The notes: generated from the sequence alone by a model not told the origin. DNA of 64,000 nucleotides from JAUILA01 sp964563925 (GCA_964563925.1 CAZLZD010000009.1:36220-100219), one strand, 5' to 3'; counted from the stretch's first letter, positions 51,453 to 60,098 are shown. A program made the numbers and translations.

Positions 51453-52682
51453 ATGATAACACTGGAGAGCCATAGCAGACCAGGGCTGGTTGAGATCAAC
51501 CTTCCGGCCTCGAAAAGTATAGCCAACCGGGCCTTGCTGATCAATGCGCTCTCCGGAGGTGAGGCAATGATCGGGAATCTCAGTACTGCCAGGGACACCC
51601 AAACCATGAAACGGCTGCTCGGCGATGCCGATGCCGAAGAATGGGATGTCCTGGATGCAGGTACCACCATGCGTTTTCTGACCGCTGGCGCGGCTGTCAC
51701 CAGTAACGGGAAAGTAATGACAGGAACCCCGCGGATGAAGGAACGCCCGATCGGTGTACTGGTCGAGGCCCTTCGGTTACTGGGAGCAAAAATCAATTAC
51801 ATGGAGAATGCAGGCTATCCACCACTTAAGATCAGAAAACTGACCGCCCAGCAGGTAGATAGGCTGAATGTTCGCGGAGATATCAGCAGCCAGTACATTT
51901 CGGCCCTGATGATGATCGGACCTGTATTGCCCGAAGGATTAACCCTTCAGCTACAGGGTACCATAAACAGCCGTCCGTATATTGACATGACCATGGCGGT
52001 GATGAAGCATTACGGGGCAAATGTCTCCTGGGAAGATGAACGTACAGTGCGTATTGAGCCTTCGGGGTACACCCCGAACTCCTTTGAGGTGGAACCAGAC
52101 TGGTCTGCGGCCAGCTACTGGTATTCGATGGCTGCGTTTGCACCCGGTCAGACCATCAGGCTGAAAGGCCTGGTCGACGACTCCATTCAGGGCGACCGCA
52201 AGATGGCGGAGATCATGGAGCAAATGGGCGTGAGCACCCGTTTTGACAGTACCGGAGCCACCCTGAAAGCAGGCGATGCCACCTCGGAAATTGAAATTGA
52301 CTTTGCTGATTGTCCGGATATCGCACAAACAGTCTCAGTAATTGCGATGGCCAAGAATACCCGGTGCCATATGACCGGACTTGAAAGTTTAAGGATCAAG
52401 GAAACTGACCGCATTCATGCGCTTCAGCAGGAACTGGGAAAATTTGGAGGCCGTCTGGTGGAGCATGATATTCATCACTGGGAACTTATCCCTCCCGGTA
52501 CATTTTCTTCCTGGACAGATCCTGTAGAGGTAGCCACCTATCATGATCACCGGATGGCCATGTCTTTTGCCCCGCTGGCCAGGTTTGGCCCGCTTGTGAT
52601 TGAAGATGCTTCGGTCGTTAATAAATCCTATCCCCACTTCTGGGAGGATCTTCAAAAAGCAGGCCTAGGTCTGATTGGCTAG
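51453..52682 (+). CDS. aroA: 3-phosphoshikimate 1-carboxyvinyltransferase (EPSP synthase)
   Basis: A 409-residue EPSPS-type protein: LPASKSIANRALLINALSGG, LDAGTTMRFLTAGAA, GTPRMKERPIGVLVEALRLLGA, QYISALMMIGP, DWSAASYWYSMAAF and KETDRIHALQQELGKFGG. It adds enolpyruvate to shikimate-3-phosphate. I start at the ATG at 51453 (MITLESHSRPG), close to the first fold strand; upstream alternatives exist at 51408 and 51435. Its 3' end overlaps the metal-receptor-like gene by 18 bp. Shikimate kinase and chorismate synthase are not in the window. Confidence 0.93.
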   Translation: MITLESHSRPGLVEINLPASKSIANRALLINALSGGEAMIGNLSTARDTQTMKRLLGDADAEEWDVLDAGTTMRFLTAGAAVTSNGKVMTGTPRMKERPIGVLVEALRLLGAKINYMENAGYPPLKIRKLTAQQVDRLNVRGDISSQYISALMMIGPVLPEGLTLQLQGTINSRPYIDMTMAVMKHYGANVSWEDERTVRIEPSGYTPNSFEVEPDWSAASYWYSMAAFAPGQTIRLKGLVDDSIQGDRKMAEIMEQMGVSTRFDSTGATLKAGDATSEIEIDFADCPDIAQTVSVIAMAKNTRCHMTGLESLRIKETDRIHALQQELGKFGGRLVEHDIHHWELIPPGTFSSWTDPVEVATYHDHRMAMSFAPLARFGPLVIEDASVVNKSYPHFWEDLQKAGLGLIG

Positions 52683-53453
52683 CAACTGACTGAAATACTC
52701 AGGCGCCCTGAGCAGCCTGCTTCCGTACCAGCTGAACATCTCCCCGTCTGTACGCATTACCCGGGCACCCGGACAAAGTGCCGACAATTCCTCGACATCA
52801 TTGGTTTTGAAAGGAAATGGTTCGGAAGACAGCAGGATTAGCTCCGGTTTCAGGTCTTTAATCTCCGCAACAGACAAGGAGGGATACCGCGGCATATGGG
52901 ATACTGCATTCTCCAGGCCAATCCGGGTGAGCATATGATCTATAAAGGTGCCGGAGCCGGCCACCATGTACGGATCTTTCCATATGAAATAGAGGGTACG
53001 AGCGGTCGGAAGTGAAGGTAGCCGTTCGAAGGATTCTGTGATCCGGGAGGTGATCTCATATGCGTTTTTCTCATGTCCGGTAATAGCTCCCAGCGCCAGC
53101 ATCATCTCCAGGGCATCCTCCAGGGTCTTCACATCACTCATCCAGACGGGAAATTCGCTGCGAAGCTCTTCAATGGATTGCCTGACATTCTCCTCCTTAT
53201 TACCGACGATCAGGTCAGGTTTCAGGTTCCGGATTCGCTNNNNNNNNNNGTAATTCTTGGTACCTCCGACGATTTCCTTCTCCCGGGTCGCTTCGGCCGG
53301 GTGCACACAGAACCTGGTTACTCCGGCAATCTGGGAGGCAGCGCCCACATCGTACAGATACTCGGTCTGGGATGGTACGAGGCTAACTATGCGTTGCGGA
53401 AAGTGATCCAGCCGGATCGTCTCAAAAAGCTGATCGGTATATTCGCGCGTCAT
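52665..53453 (-). CDS. Helical-backbone metal receptor-like (BtuF-type) protein
   Basis: About 262 residues with RIVSLVPSQTEYLYDVGA, IAGVTRFCVHPAEATREKEIVGGTKNY, RNLKPDLIVGNKEENV and LKPELILLSSEPFPF, typical of the BtuF/FhuD substrate-binding family. No signal peptide is seen, so it may not be a classical periplasmic receptor; homologues of this type are often cytoplasmic by prediction. Ten N at 53240-53249 lie inside the gene, so about four residues are unknown, but the frame continues on both sides. Confidence 0.85.
   Translation of the reverse strand: MTREYTDQLFETIRLDHFPQRIVSLVPSQTEYLYDVGAASQIAGVTRFCVHPAEATREKEIVGGTKNYXXXXRIRNLKPDLIVGNKEENVRQSIEELRSEFPVWMSDVKTLEDALEMMLALGAITGHEKNAYEITSRITESFERLPSLPTARTLYFIWKDPYMVAGSGTFIDHMLTRIGLENAVSHMPRYPSLSVAEIKDLKPELILLSSEPFPFKTNDVEELSALCPGARVMRTDGEMFSWYGSRLLRAPEYFSQLLANQT
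53240..53249. other. Assembly gap (10 N)
   Basis: A run of 10 undetermined bases inside the metal-receptor-like gene. Both flanks read in the same frame with a sensible family match, so the gap size is probably close to correct. Confidence 0.99.
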
Positions 53454-53500
53454 TCACAGAATATAGGATAAAAACCAGACTGTGTCAAACGGATAAAAAA

Positions 53501-53530
53501 AAAGCCCGGCAACATTGTGCCGGGCCTTTT
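53501..53530 (-). terminator. Intrinsic terminator of the YfiR-like gene
   Basis: An 8-bp GC-rich stem (GCCCGGCA at 53504-53511 with TGCCGGGC at 53518-53525) closes a 6-nt loop. On the minus strand it is followed by a run of nine T, a strong intrinsic terminator about 25 bp after the YfiR-like stop. On the plus strand CCTTTT follows, so it may act both ways. Confidence 0.85.
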
Positions 53531-53554
53531 CACCACTCTCAAAGAAAACATAAC

Positions 53555-54073
53555 TTATATCACAATAGCCATGGCTGCCAATTGACTTGATACTTTGAGT
53601 TTCGAAGCATTCAATGCGTTCTGATTGAGTTCAAATTTCAATCGGTTATTCACGATCTTGAAATTGATCCCGCTACCCCGCTGGCCGAGACCATTCTTGT
53701 CGGTTATGACAAGCGTGGGGTTGTTTTGAACTGATTGTTGTACAGCATCAAACGAATCGCTGGAACTGCGTCCAATGTAAACTAATTGACATTGCGCAGC
53801 TTCAGCGGCAGAAGCAAGCTTCTTCACGCGCAGGACCCTGCCCTGGCGTTCTTTGTCTCCATACCAAGAATTAAGCGTATTGTACACATCATCATCGCCC
53901 ATTACGCCGATGACGAATTGACCGGAGTTAGCCGTTTCTGGCCACTGGATGTATTTCAAAAAATTGTAGATCATCATTGAATGGAGTTCATGCTTTTCGC
54001 GATCCTGCGCATGCAGCATAGTTACACTCAAAAGACCCATACAAAGAGTCACAACAAATAGTTTAAGGTTCAT
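53555..54073 (-). CDS. YfiR-family exported protein
   Basis: About 172 residues with signal peptide MNLKLFVVTLCMGLLSVTMLHAQ and the YfiR/DUF4154 fold: MIYNFLKYIQWPETANSGQFVIGVMGDD, QLVYIGRSSSDSF, VITDKNGLGQRGSGINFKIVNNRLKFELNQNAL and a hydrophobic end (SSQLAAMAIVI). In Pseudomonas YfiR is a periplasmic repressor of the diguanylate cyclase YfiN. Here no cyclase neighbour is present, so the role is open. A GC-rich terminator follows at 53501-53530. Upstream in-frame starts give a poorer signal peptide. Confidence 0.88.
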   Translation of the reverse strand: MNLKLFVVTLCMGLLSVTMLHAQDREKHELHSMMIYNFLKYIQWPETANSGQFVIGVMGDDDVYNTLNSWYGDKERQGRVLRVKKLASAAEAAQCQLVYIGRSSSDSFDAVQQSVQNNPTLVITDKNGLGQRGSGINFKIVNNRLKFELNQNALNASKLKVSSQLAAMAIVI

Positions 54074-54196
54074 TGCTCTCAACATCCTAAAAAATGTTAC
54101 GTTTAACTTCATTACAAGTGCTAAGGTAGGCACTGTTCGGAAGTATATACCTTCAAACGCCGGGATGTAATCAGCTATGTAAGAAAAGTGTAATTA

Positions 54197-55267
54197 TTAC
54201 AAAATATAGCGAAAATCGTGGTCCTGCTTAAGCTGAACTAAGAAACTGTATATCAAATCAATAACATGGGAAACATCCTCTTTATGCGCTGTTTCCACCG
54301 TGGTGTGCATATACTTCAGAGGTAAGGAAATCAGGGCTGAAGCTACACCGGAATTGCTGTAAGCGAACGCATCTGTGTCAGTTCCTGTCGCGCGTGAGGC
54401 CGCTGCGCGCTGGTAGGGGATCTTATTTTTCTCCGCCGTTTCTATGATCATACGGAGCAAATTGTTCTGTACAGCCGGTCCGTAGGTAAGCACAGGACCG
54501 TCGCCGGCCTTCTGCAGACCGTGCTCTGCCTTCTTGTACGCCGGGGATGTGGTCTCATGGCAAACATCCGTAACGATCGCGACATCCGGCTGTATTCTTT
54601 CGGCAATCATTTGCGCCCCGCGCAGGCCGATTTCTTCCTGCACCGCGTTTACCACGTACAAAGCAAAAGGAAGCTTTATTTTCTTCTCCTTGAGCCTCCT
54701 GGCCACCTGGGCAATCATGAAACCCCCTATCCTGTTATCCAGGGCGCGGCCAACCCAAAATTTATCATTTAATTCAATGAGTTCGTCGTCAAAAGTCATT
54801 ACCGAACCAACATGTACCCCCAGTTCCTCGACTTCCTTCCTGCTCGAACAGCCCACGTCCACAAAAATATTCTTAAGGCTGGGTTTCTCTTCATTTTCCT
54901 GGTTACGCACATGAATGGCGGGCCATCCGAAAATCCCTTTGACCACGCCTTTGTCGGTATGGATATTCACACGCTTGGAAGGAGCGATCATATGATCTGA
55001 CCCGCCATTTCGGCGTACGTAGATGTAGCCGTCGTCATTGATATAGTTGACAAACCAGGAAATCTCATCGGCATGAGCCTCGATCACCACCTTGTATTTG
55101 GCATCCGGATTAATTATCCCTGCTACCGTACCGTAGGTATCAGAAATGTAGGTATCAATATACGGGCGCATGTAATCCAGCCATATTTGCTGTCCGGATG
55201 TTTCAAACCCGGTGGGAGATGCGTTGTTAAGATATTCCCTGAGGAATTCGTTGCTTTTCTTATCCAT
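54197..55267 (-). CDS. M42-family metallopeptidase (glutamyl aminopeptidase-like)
   Basis: A 356-residue M42/M20-related aminopeptidase: NASPTGFETSGQQIW, VVIEAHADEISWFVNYI, FWVGRALDNRIGGFMIAQV (Asp bridging ligand), NAVQEEIGLRGAQM (catalytic Glu pair) and IVTDVCHETTSP; residues RATGTDTDAFAYSNSGV support the second metal site. It removes N-terminal residues from peptides, probably as a large oligomer in the cytoplasm. It follows pccB with a 9-bp gap, so they are likely co-transcribed. Confidence 0.92.
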   Translation of the reverse strand: MDKKSNEFLREYLNNASPTGFETSGQQIWLDYMRPYIDTYISDTYGTVAGIINPDAKYKVVIEAHADEISWFVNYINDDGYIYVRRNGGSDHMIAPSKRVNIHTDKGVVKGIFGWPAIHVRNQENEEKPSLKNIFVDVGCSSRKEVEELGVHVGSVMTFDDELIELNDKFWVGRALDNRIGGFMIAQVARRLKEKKIKLPFALYVVNAVQEEIGLRGAQMIAERIQPDVAIVTDVCHETTSPAYKKAEHGLQKAGDGPVLTYGPAVQNNLLRMIIETAEKNKIPYQRAAASRATGTDTDAFAYSNSGVASALISLPLKYMHTTVETAHKEDVSHVIDLIYSFLVQLKQDHDFRYIL

Positions 55268-55276
55268 TGAATGTAT

Positions 55277-56866
55277 TTATAACGGGATATTACCGTGTTT
55301 TTTTCTTGGAAGGGTATCCACTTTATTTTCGAGCATCCTGAATGCCCTGATGAGTTTGGTCCTGGTGTTTTCCGGCATGATCACTTCGTCTATATATCCG
55401 CGGTGTGCAGCCCGGTAGGGGTTGGCAAATTTCTCCGTATACTCATCCACTTTTTCCTGGAGCTTGGCCTCCGGGTCATCGGCTGCAGCAATTTCCCGCC
55501 GGAAAATGATCTCTGCAGCCCCCTTGGCGCCCATGACCGCAATTTCAGCCATCGGCCAGGCATAATTCATATCTGCGCCGATATGTTTTGAATTCATAAC
55601 GTCATAGGCTCCCCCGTAGGCCTTTCGTGTAATGACCGTTACGCGGGGCACCGTGGCTTCACTGAACGCATACAGCAGCTTGGCCCCGTTGGTGATAATC
55701 CCGTTCCATTCCTGGTCGGTCCCGGGCAGAAAACCGGGGACATCCTCAAGGACAAGGAGGGGTATGTTAAAACAGTCACAGAACCGCACGAACCGGGCTC
55801 CCTTCACGCTGGCCTGGATATCAAGGACGCCGGCCAGCGAGGCTGGCTGATTACCGACAATACCGATACTGCGTCCACCCAAAAACCCGAAGCCAACTAC
55901 GATATTCTCCGCGAAATTTCGGTGTACTTCCAGAAAGGAGCCTTCATCCACAATCAGGTCAATCACCTCCCGCATGTCATATGGCTGGTTGGGATTCTCC
56001 GGAATGATTTCGTTCAGCGCGGTCACTGTCTCTTCTCCCGACCCGTCAAATTCACCCACCGGTGGCTGCTCTTCGCAGTTCTGCGGGATATAGCTCAGCA
56101 ACCGCTTGATATGCTGGATGCAATCTACCTCATTCTTGCACGCAAAGTGCGTGACTCCGCTCTTTGTACTGTGGGTACTCGCTCCACCCAATTCTTCGGC
56201 GGTCACATTTTCCTGGGTTACGGTTTTCACCACGTTCGGACCCGTCACAAACATATAGGAGGTATCCTCGACCATCAGGGTGAAATCAGTGATGGCAGGA
56301 GAATATACCGCTCCGCCGGCACACGGGCCCATGATAGCTGATATCTGTGGAATAACCCCGGAGGCGCGTGTGTTTCGGTAGAATATGTCTGCGTACCCGC
56401 CCAGCGATGTGACGCCTTCCTGGATACGTGCACCTCCTGAATCATTCAAACCGATCACCGGGGCCCCGTTTTTCATGGCGAGGTCCATAATCTTCACGAT
56501 TTTTTCAGCATGTGTCTCGGAAAGTGATCCTCCGAATACGGTAAAATCCTGGGAATAGACGTACACCAGTTTCCCATTTACGGTACCATAACCGGTGACC
56601 ACTCCGTCACCCAGGTAATACTGCTTGTCCAGTCCGAAGTCCTTGCACCGGTGCATGACGAATTTCCCTATCTCCTCAAAACTGCCTTCATCCATCAATA
56701 AGTCGATCCGCTCCCTGGCTGTCAGCTTTCCTTTCTCATGCTGGGCTTCGATGCGCTTCGGGCCACCACCCTGCAGGGCTTCTTCATTTTTCTTCTCCAG
56801 CAGCTTGTATTTTTCTTCCCTGGTAGGCAGGGTATAGATGCGTTGTTCCGTGGATGTTTCCTTCAT
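55277..56866 (-). CDS. Propionyl-CoA carboxylase-type carboxyltransferase beta subunit
   Basis: A 529-residue carboxyltransferase: KGKLTARERIDLLMDEGSFEEIG, GLNDSGGARIQEGVTSLGGYADIF, MGPCAGGAVYSPAITDF, GGASTHSTKSG, then ENIVVGFGFLGGRSIGIVGNQP, LPGTDQEWNGIITNGAKLLYAF, RKAYGGAYDVMNSKHIGAD and AVMGAKGAAEIIFRREI. Sequence type fits PccB. It converts propionyl-CoA to methylmalonyl-CoA with the biotin-carrying alpha subunit, which lies elsewhere. Start ATG at 56866 (an earlier ATG at 56875 is possible). A strong promoter match lies 20 bp upstream. Confidence 0.93.
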   Translation of the reverse strand: MKETSTEQRIYTLPTREEKYKLLEKKNEEALQGGGPKRIEAQHEKGKLTARERIDLLMDEGSFEEIGKFVMHRCKDFGLDKQYYLGDGVVTGYGTVNGKLVYVYSQDFTVFGGSLSETHAEKIVKIMDLAMKNGAPVIGLNDSGGARIQEGVTSLGGYADIFYRNTRASGVIPQISAIMGPCAGGAVYSPAITDFTLMVEDTSYMFVTGPNVVKTVTQENVTAEELGGASTHSTKSGVTHFACKNEVDCIQHIKRLLSYIPQNCEEQPPVGEFDGSGEETVTALNEIIPENPNQPYDMREVIDLIVDEGSFLEVHRNFAENIVVGFGFLGGRSIGIVGNQPASLAGVLDIQASVKGARFVRFCDCFNIPLLVLEDVPGFLPGTDQEWNGIITNGAKLLYAFSEATVPRVTVITRKAYGGAYDVMNSKHIGADMNYAWPMAEIAVMGAKGAAEIIFRREIAAADDPEAKLQEKVDEYTEKFANPYRAAHRGYIDEVIMPENTRTKLIRAFRMLENKVDTLPRKKHGNIPL

Positions 56867-56885
56867 AACTGGCAATTGGTTTGAT

Positions 56886-56914
56886 CAAATATAGGCAAAT
56901 TTGTGCAGGACAAA
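56886..56914 (-). promoter_or_regulatory. Promoter of the pccB-type gene
   Basis: Minus strand TTTG (56911-56914), 17-bp spacer, then TATATTTG (56886-56893), a full match to the Bacteroidota sigma consensus TTTG-N17-19-TAnnTTTG. It ends 20 bp before the preferred ATG at 56866. Confidence 0.65.
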
Positions 56915-56985
56915 CCACATACACGGTGGTGAATTCCGAGGATAAAGGGCCCCTGTCTACACAGGATTTTACTAAATTCACAGCC

Positions 56986-57924
56986 ATGACCAAATCCAGG
57001 CTTGTTGCCATTATTGATTGCGGCACCAATACATTCCATCTCATGCTGGCACAGACCGGCAAGGAGGGTACGCAAATCGTGCATACAGAAAAGACCACCG
57101 TAAAGATCGGCCAGGGCGGCATCGAAAATAAGGTGATCACGGAAGAGGCAGGTGAGAGGGCCCTCGAATGTATTCGCACCTATGCCGCAAAAATCAGGGA
57201 CGCCGGCGCGATGGATGTACTTGCTTTTGCCACCAGTGCCTTCAGGAATGCCCGCAACGGAGAATCCCTGCGGGACCAGATAGAGAAGGAAACGGGAATC
57301 CGGATTTCCATTATCCCGGGAGAGGAAGAAGCCGGGCTGATTGCGGATGGCGTTCGTCTGGCACTTGATATCGGTGAAGAACCGGCGCTGATCATGGACA
57401 TTGGCGGGGGAAGTGTTGAATTTATCATAGCCACAGAGGAATCAGTATACTGGAAACAGAGTTTTGAAATAGGTGCTCAGCGTCTCCTGGACCGGTTTTA
57501 CCAGCAGGACCCCATCCCGGAGGAATCGGTGATCCGTCTGCAGTTATTTCTGAGCGAAGCGCTGAAGCCGCTTATCCGGGCAGTGGAAACATATTCTCCA
57601 GCAACCCTGATCGGTGCATCAGGAACCTTTGATACCCTGAGCACCATGTATGCGATCGGGGAGAACCTGGAATCCTCCGGGGAGGAAAGTGAAATACCCC
57701 TTACGCTGGCCGGATATTATGCCTTGCACGAGAAAATCCTGACAACCACGACCAAAGAACGGCTGAACATACCGGGCATGGTGGAGATGCGCGTGGATAT
57801 GATTGTGGTGGCATCCTGTCTTATAGATTTTGTATTAAAAATGTCGGGTATCAGGCAACTGCGGGTTTCCAGGTATGCCCTGAAGGAAGGTGCCCTGGCC
57901 CGGCTGGCCGGAAAGGAAACTTAA
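56986..57924 (+). CDS. Ppx/GppA-type phosphatase (exopolyphosphatase family)
   Basis: A 312-residue Ppx/GppA N-terminal-type protein: VAIIDCGTNTFHLMLA, AFATSAFRNARNGESL, SIIPGEEEAGLIADGVRLAL, LIMDIGGGSVEFIIA and LIGASGTFDTLST. It has only the actin-fold core, without the C-terminal HD-like domain of long Ppx. Known members hydrolyse polyphosphate or pppGpp. Start: the ATG at 56986 is preferred over an earlier ATG at 56881 because the fold starts at once. The Ldh-type dehydrogenase follows after 17 bp. Confidence 0.9.
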   Translation: MTKSRLVAIIDCGTNTFHLMLAQTGKEGTQIVHTEKTTVKIGQGGIENKVITEEAGERALECIRTYAAKIRDAGAMDVLAFATSAFRNARNGESLRDQIEKETGIRISIIPGEEEAGLIADGVRLALDIGEEPALIMDIGGGSVEFIIATEESVYWKQSFEIGAQRLLDRFYQQDPIPEESVIRLQLFLSEALKPLIRAVETYSPATLIGASGTFDTLSTMYAIGENLESSGEESEIPLTLAGYYALHEKILTTTTKERLNIPGMVEMRVDMIVVASCLIDFVLKMSGIRQLRVSRYALKEGALARLAGKET

Positions 57925-57941
57925 ATCATTATCTTTGAATC

Positions 57942-59042
57942 GTGAACGACAAGCTATTTTCAGAAGAAGGCCTCAGAACCTTCACCCGTAAAATATTTCT
58001 AGAAATGGGATGTCCGCCGGACCATGCGGCACTGGCCACCGATGTGCTGGTCCGGGCTGATCTCCGTGGTATTGACTCACATGGAATCGCCCGGCTTATC
58101 GGGTACGTGAGGCTTTGGGAACAAGGGCGCATCAACACCCAGCCCGATATTCACATGGTCCATGAAACGACAGGTACGGCGACGGTGGACGGCGACCGCG
58201 GCCTCGGCCTGGTGGTGGCACCGCGAGCCATGGAGATCGCCATCTCAAAAGCTTCGGAAGCAGGCACAGGCTGGGTGGCAATAAAGAATTCCAATCATTT
58301 TGGCATCGCAGGCTATCATGCCATGATGGGCCTGCATCATCATATGATCGGACTGGCCCTGACCAATGCGAGTCCGCTCGTGGCCCCGACCTTCTCCAAA
58401 GAACGAATGCTGGGCACCAACCCGATTGCGGTGGCAGTACCCGCGGGGGAGGAACCTCCTTTTGTAGCCGATATGGCCACGACCACTGCGGCCAATGGAA
58501 AACTGGAAATATTACAGCGTAAATCAATGAATGCACCGGTGGGCTGGATTCAGGATAAGGAAGGGGCATCCTCCACTAATCCTCACGAACTGCGCGAAGG
58601 CGGTGCACTCCTGCCGCTGGGTGGTGACCGCGAACACGGCAGCCACAAAGGATACGCGCTGGGCGCGCTGGTCGACATTTTATCGGCTGTTCTTTCCGGG
58701 GCGAATTACGGACCGTGGGCTCCTCCTTTCGTCAGCTTTCTTCCTCTCGCCCCCGATCCGGTAGGCGAAGGCCTGGGTCATTTCGTCGGGGCCATGCGTG
58801 TGGACGCTTTCAGGCCGGCAGAGGAATTCTATGAACACATGGACAAATGGATCCGGAGGTTCCGTAATGCCGAAGCGGTGGAAGGAAAGAAAGTGCTTAT
58901 CCCGGGCGATCCGGAACGGGAAATGGAAGCAGTCAGGACCCATGAAGGAATACCCGTCGTGGCCAAAGTGGTGGAAGACCTTGAAGTCGTGAGCAGCAAA
59001 TTCGGCGTGCCCCTTCCCGATGAAATTCAGAAGGAAAAATAG
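57942..59042 (+). CDS. Ldh-family NAD(P)-dependent oxidoreductase (malate/L-lactate-type)
   Basis: A 366-residue protein of the Ldh2/malate-L-lactate-L-sulfolactate dehydrogenase family: RADLRGIDSHGIARLIGYV, VKNSNHFGIAGYHAM (catalytic His), ALTNASPLVAPTFSKERMLGTNPIAVAVP and GHKGYAL-type ending (HGSHKGYALGALVDILSAV). Substrates in the family include malate, lactate, sulfolactate, 2,3-diketogulonate and ureidoglycolate; which applies here is not clear. It starts with GTG (MNDKLFSEEGL), 17 bp after the ppx gene, and overlaps the beta-barrel gene end by 16 bp. Confidence 0.9.
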   Translation: MNDKLFSEEGLRTFTRKIFLEMGCPPDHAALATDVLVRADLRGIDSHGIARLIGYVRLWEQGRINTQPDIHMVHETTGTATVDGDRGLGLVVAPRAMEIAISKASEAGTGWVAIKNSNHFGIAGYHAMMGLHHHMIGLALTNASPLVAPTFSKERMLGTNPIAVAVPAGEEPPFVADMATTTAANGKLEILQRKSMNAPVGWIQDKEGASSTNPHELREGGALLPLGGDREHGSHKGYALGALVDILSAVLSGANYGPWAPPFVSFLPLAPDPVGEGLGHFVGAMRVDAFRPAEEFYEHMDKWIRRFRNAEAVEGKKVLIPGDPEREMEAVRTHEGIPVVAKVVEDLEVVSSKFGVPLPDEIQKEK

Positions 59043-59569
59043 ACCTGGAATACCCAGGGAGAGCTGTACGGACTCGAAGATGAATGTGTGAGGTCGTACA
59101 TGGCAACCAGGTTGATGGCTCCGCGGGCCCCCAGGGGCTGGGTTATCCCTCCGCCACCCAGTACGCGTGAGTAGGAATCCCTTTCTTCAAGCAGCTCATT
59201 ACTCCCGGGAACAAAGTAGTACTGCGTGAAATTAATATAATCGTATTGGGCCTGGAGAAAGAATTGCTGGTAAATATTGTACCGGGTAAATGCCAGGAAC
59301 CCGTACTGGTTATCAGTCTGGTCAATGTTGCTGTACCGGTAATAGGTATAATTCACACCGACACCTGCCGACCAGCGGTTGGTTAGCATGTAACCTGCCA
59401 GCGGTGAAACGGATACATAAAAGGTATTACTGCCACCGCCGAGGCCAAATCCCCCGCCGAAGAACACCCGGTCTTTAAAGGCGGGTTTCTCCTCCATATC
59501 CACTTCCCTTTGTCCGTAGGCAAAAGAACAGCTCAGGAGGGCGAAAGAAATCATCAGGATTTTCCTCAT
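59027..59569 (-). CDS. Small outer-membrane beta-barrel protein
   Basis: A 180-residue exported protein (signal peptide MRKILMISFALLSCSFAYGQ) rich in amphipathic strands with aromatic ends (FFGGGFGLGGGSNTFYVSVSPLAGYML; GVGVNYTYYRY; YNIYQQFFLQAQYDYINF), ending in VFQVYFSF with a C-terminal Phe typical of BAM-folded barrels. Role unknown. It begins 4 bp inside the DivIC gene end, so it is likely co-transcribed with it. Confidence 0.85.
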   Translation of the reverse strand: MRKILMISFALLSCSFAYGQREVDMEEKPAFKDRVFFGGGFGLGGGSNTFYVSVSPLAGYMLTNRWSAGVGVNYTYYRYSNIDQTDNQYGFLAFTRYNIYQQFFLQAQYDYINFTQYYFVPGSNELLEERDSYSRVLGGGGITQPLGARGAINLVAMYDLTHSSSSPYSSPWVFQVYFSF

Positions 59570-59859
59570 TTTTCCACAATGATAAAGAGGTCTTCAGATT
59601 CCTTTTTCATCAGGTACTTCTCACGGGCAAACTTTTCAAGCAACTCATCATTGGAAAGAAGTTCCTGTCTCTCTGCGCGAACATCAGCGATTTTTTCCTG
59701 GTAATATTCCTTCTCATTCTCCAGGGAATTCAGCTTTTGCTGAAGCTGCACCTGGGTGATAAGGTCATTGTTGTCGATAAACAGGATCCACAGAAAAAAG
59801 AAGGAACCCGTTAGGAAATAAAAATTTCGGGTAAACCTGGGTAGTTTCTTCATAGCCAA
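59566..59859 (-). CDS. Septum formation initiator (DivIC/FtsB-like)
   Basis: A 97-residue bitopic protein: N-terminal TM (FYFLTGSFFFLWILFI) then a coiled coil (QVQLQQKLNSLENEKEYYQEKIADVRAERQELLSNDELLEKFAREKYLMKK). The EKFAREKYLMKK-type end is the FtsB/DivIC signature. It links division proteins FtsQ/DivIB and FtsL at the septum. It lies downstream of eno, after a terminator at 59881-59909, so it may have its own promoter. Confidence 0.9.
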   Translation of the reverse strand: MAMKKLPRFTRNFYFLTGSFFFLWILFIDNNDLITQVQLQQKLNSLENEKEYYQEKIADVRAERQELLSNDELLEKFAREKYLMKKESEDLFIIVEK

Positions 59860-59880
59860 AAAGTTCTGAGTGAATTTAAT

Positions 59881-59909
59881 AAAAAAATCAGAGTATCACG
59901 TTGTACTCT
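59881..59909 (-). terminator. Intrinsic terminator downstream of eno
   Basis: Minus-strand stem AGAGTA...TACTCT (59890-59895 with 59904-59909), an 8-nt loop, then GATTTTTTTATT. This is an intrinsic terminator about 190 bp after the eno stop, leaving a long 3' untranslated region. Confidence 0.75.
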
Positions 59910-59960
59910 TTGAAATTTCAAAATCGGAACCTGAGGTCAGGTAATGAGAATAGATCGGTA

Positions 59961-60086
59961 GTCCGTGTAGCAAGCACACGACAGCCACGGGATATCCGGG
60001 GCCTCAGCCCGGAAGGGATTCGGACAATAAGCAATCAGGCAGCAGATAGGAAACCATGGTTGATTTTTCCGTATCCGCTGCCTGAT
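59961..60086 (-). ncRNA. Candidate structured 3' UTR/sRNA downstream of eno
   Basis: Three successive hairpins lie between the eno stop (60099) and the terminator at 59881-59909. The largest pairs 60034-60048 with 60072-60086 over 15 bp; its one plus-strand mismatch becomes a G-U wobble on the minus-strand RNA, which favours RNA-level structure. Smaller stems pair 59995-60000 with 60008-60013 and 59964-59968 with 59976-59980. No coding frame with family similarity is present. No named RNA family is recognised. Confidence 0.35.
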
Positions 60087-60098
60087 GGTATGGTTATG

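Noticed and set aside
51183..51602. 139-codon version of the small antisense membrane protein
   Set aside because: The N-terminal part lies over aroA and has no membrane signal; the 51-residue version from the ATG at 51338 is better.
60010..60035. tRNA-like T-arm (GTCCGAATCCC on the minus strand)
   Set aside because: No acceptor stem or anticodon arm can be built around it, and the T loop is one base off consensus.
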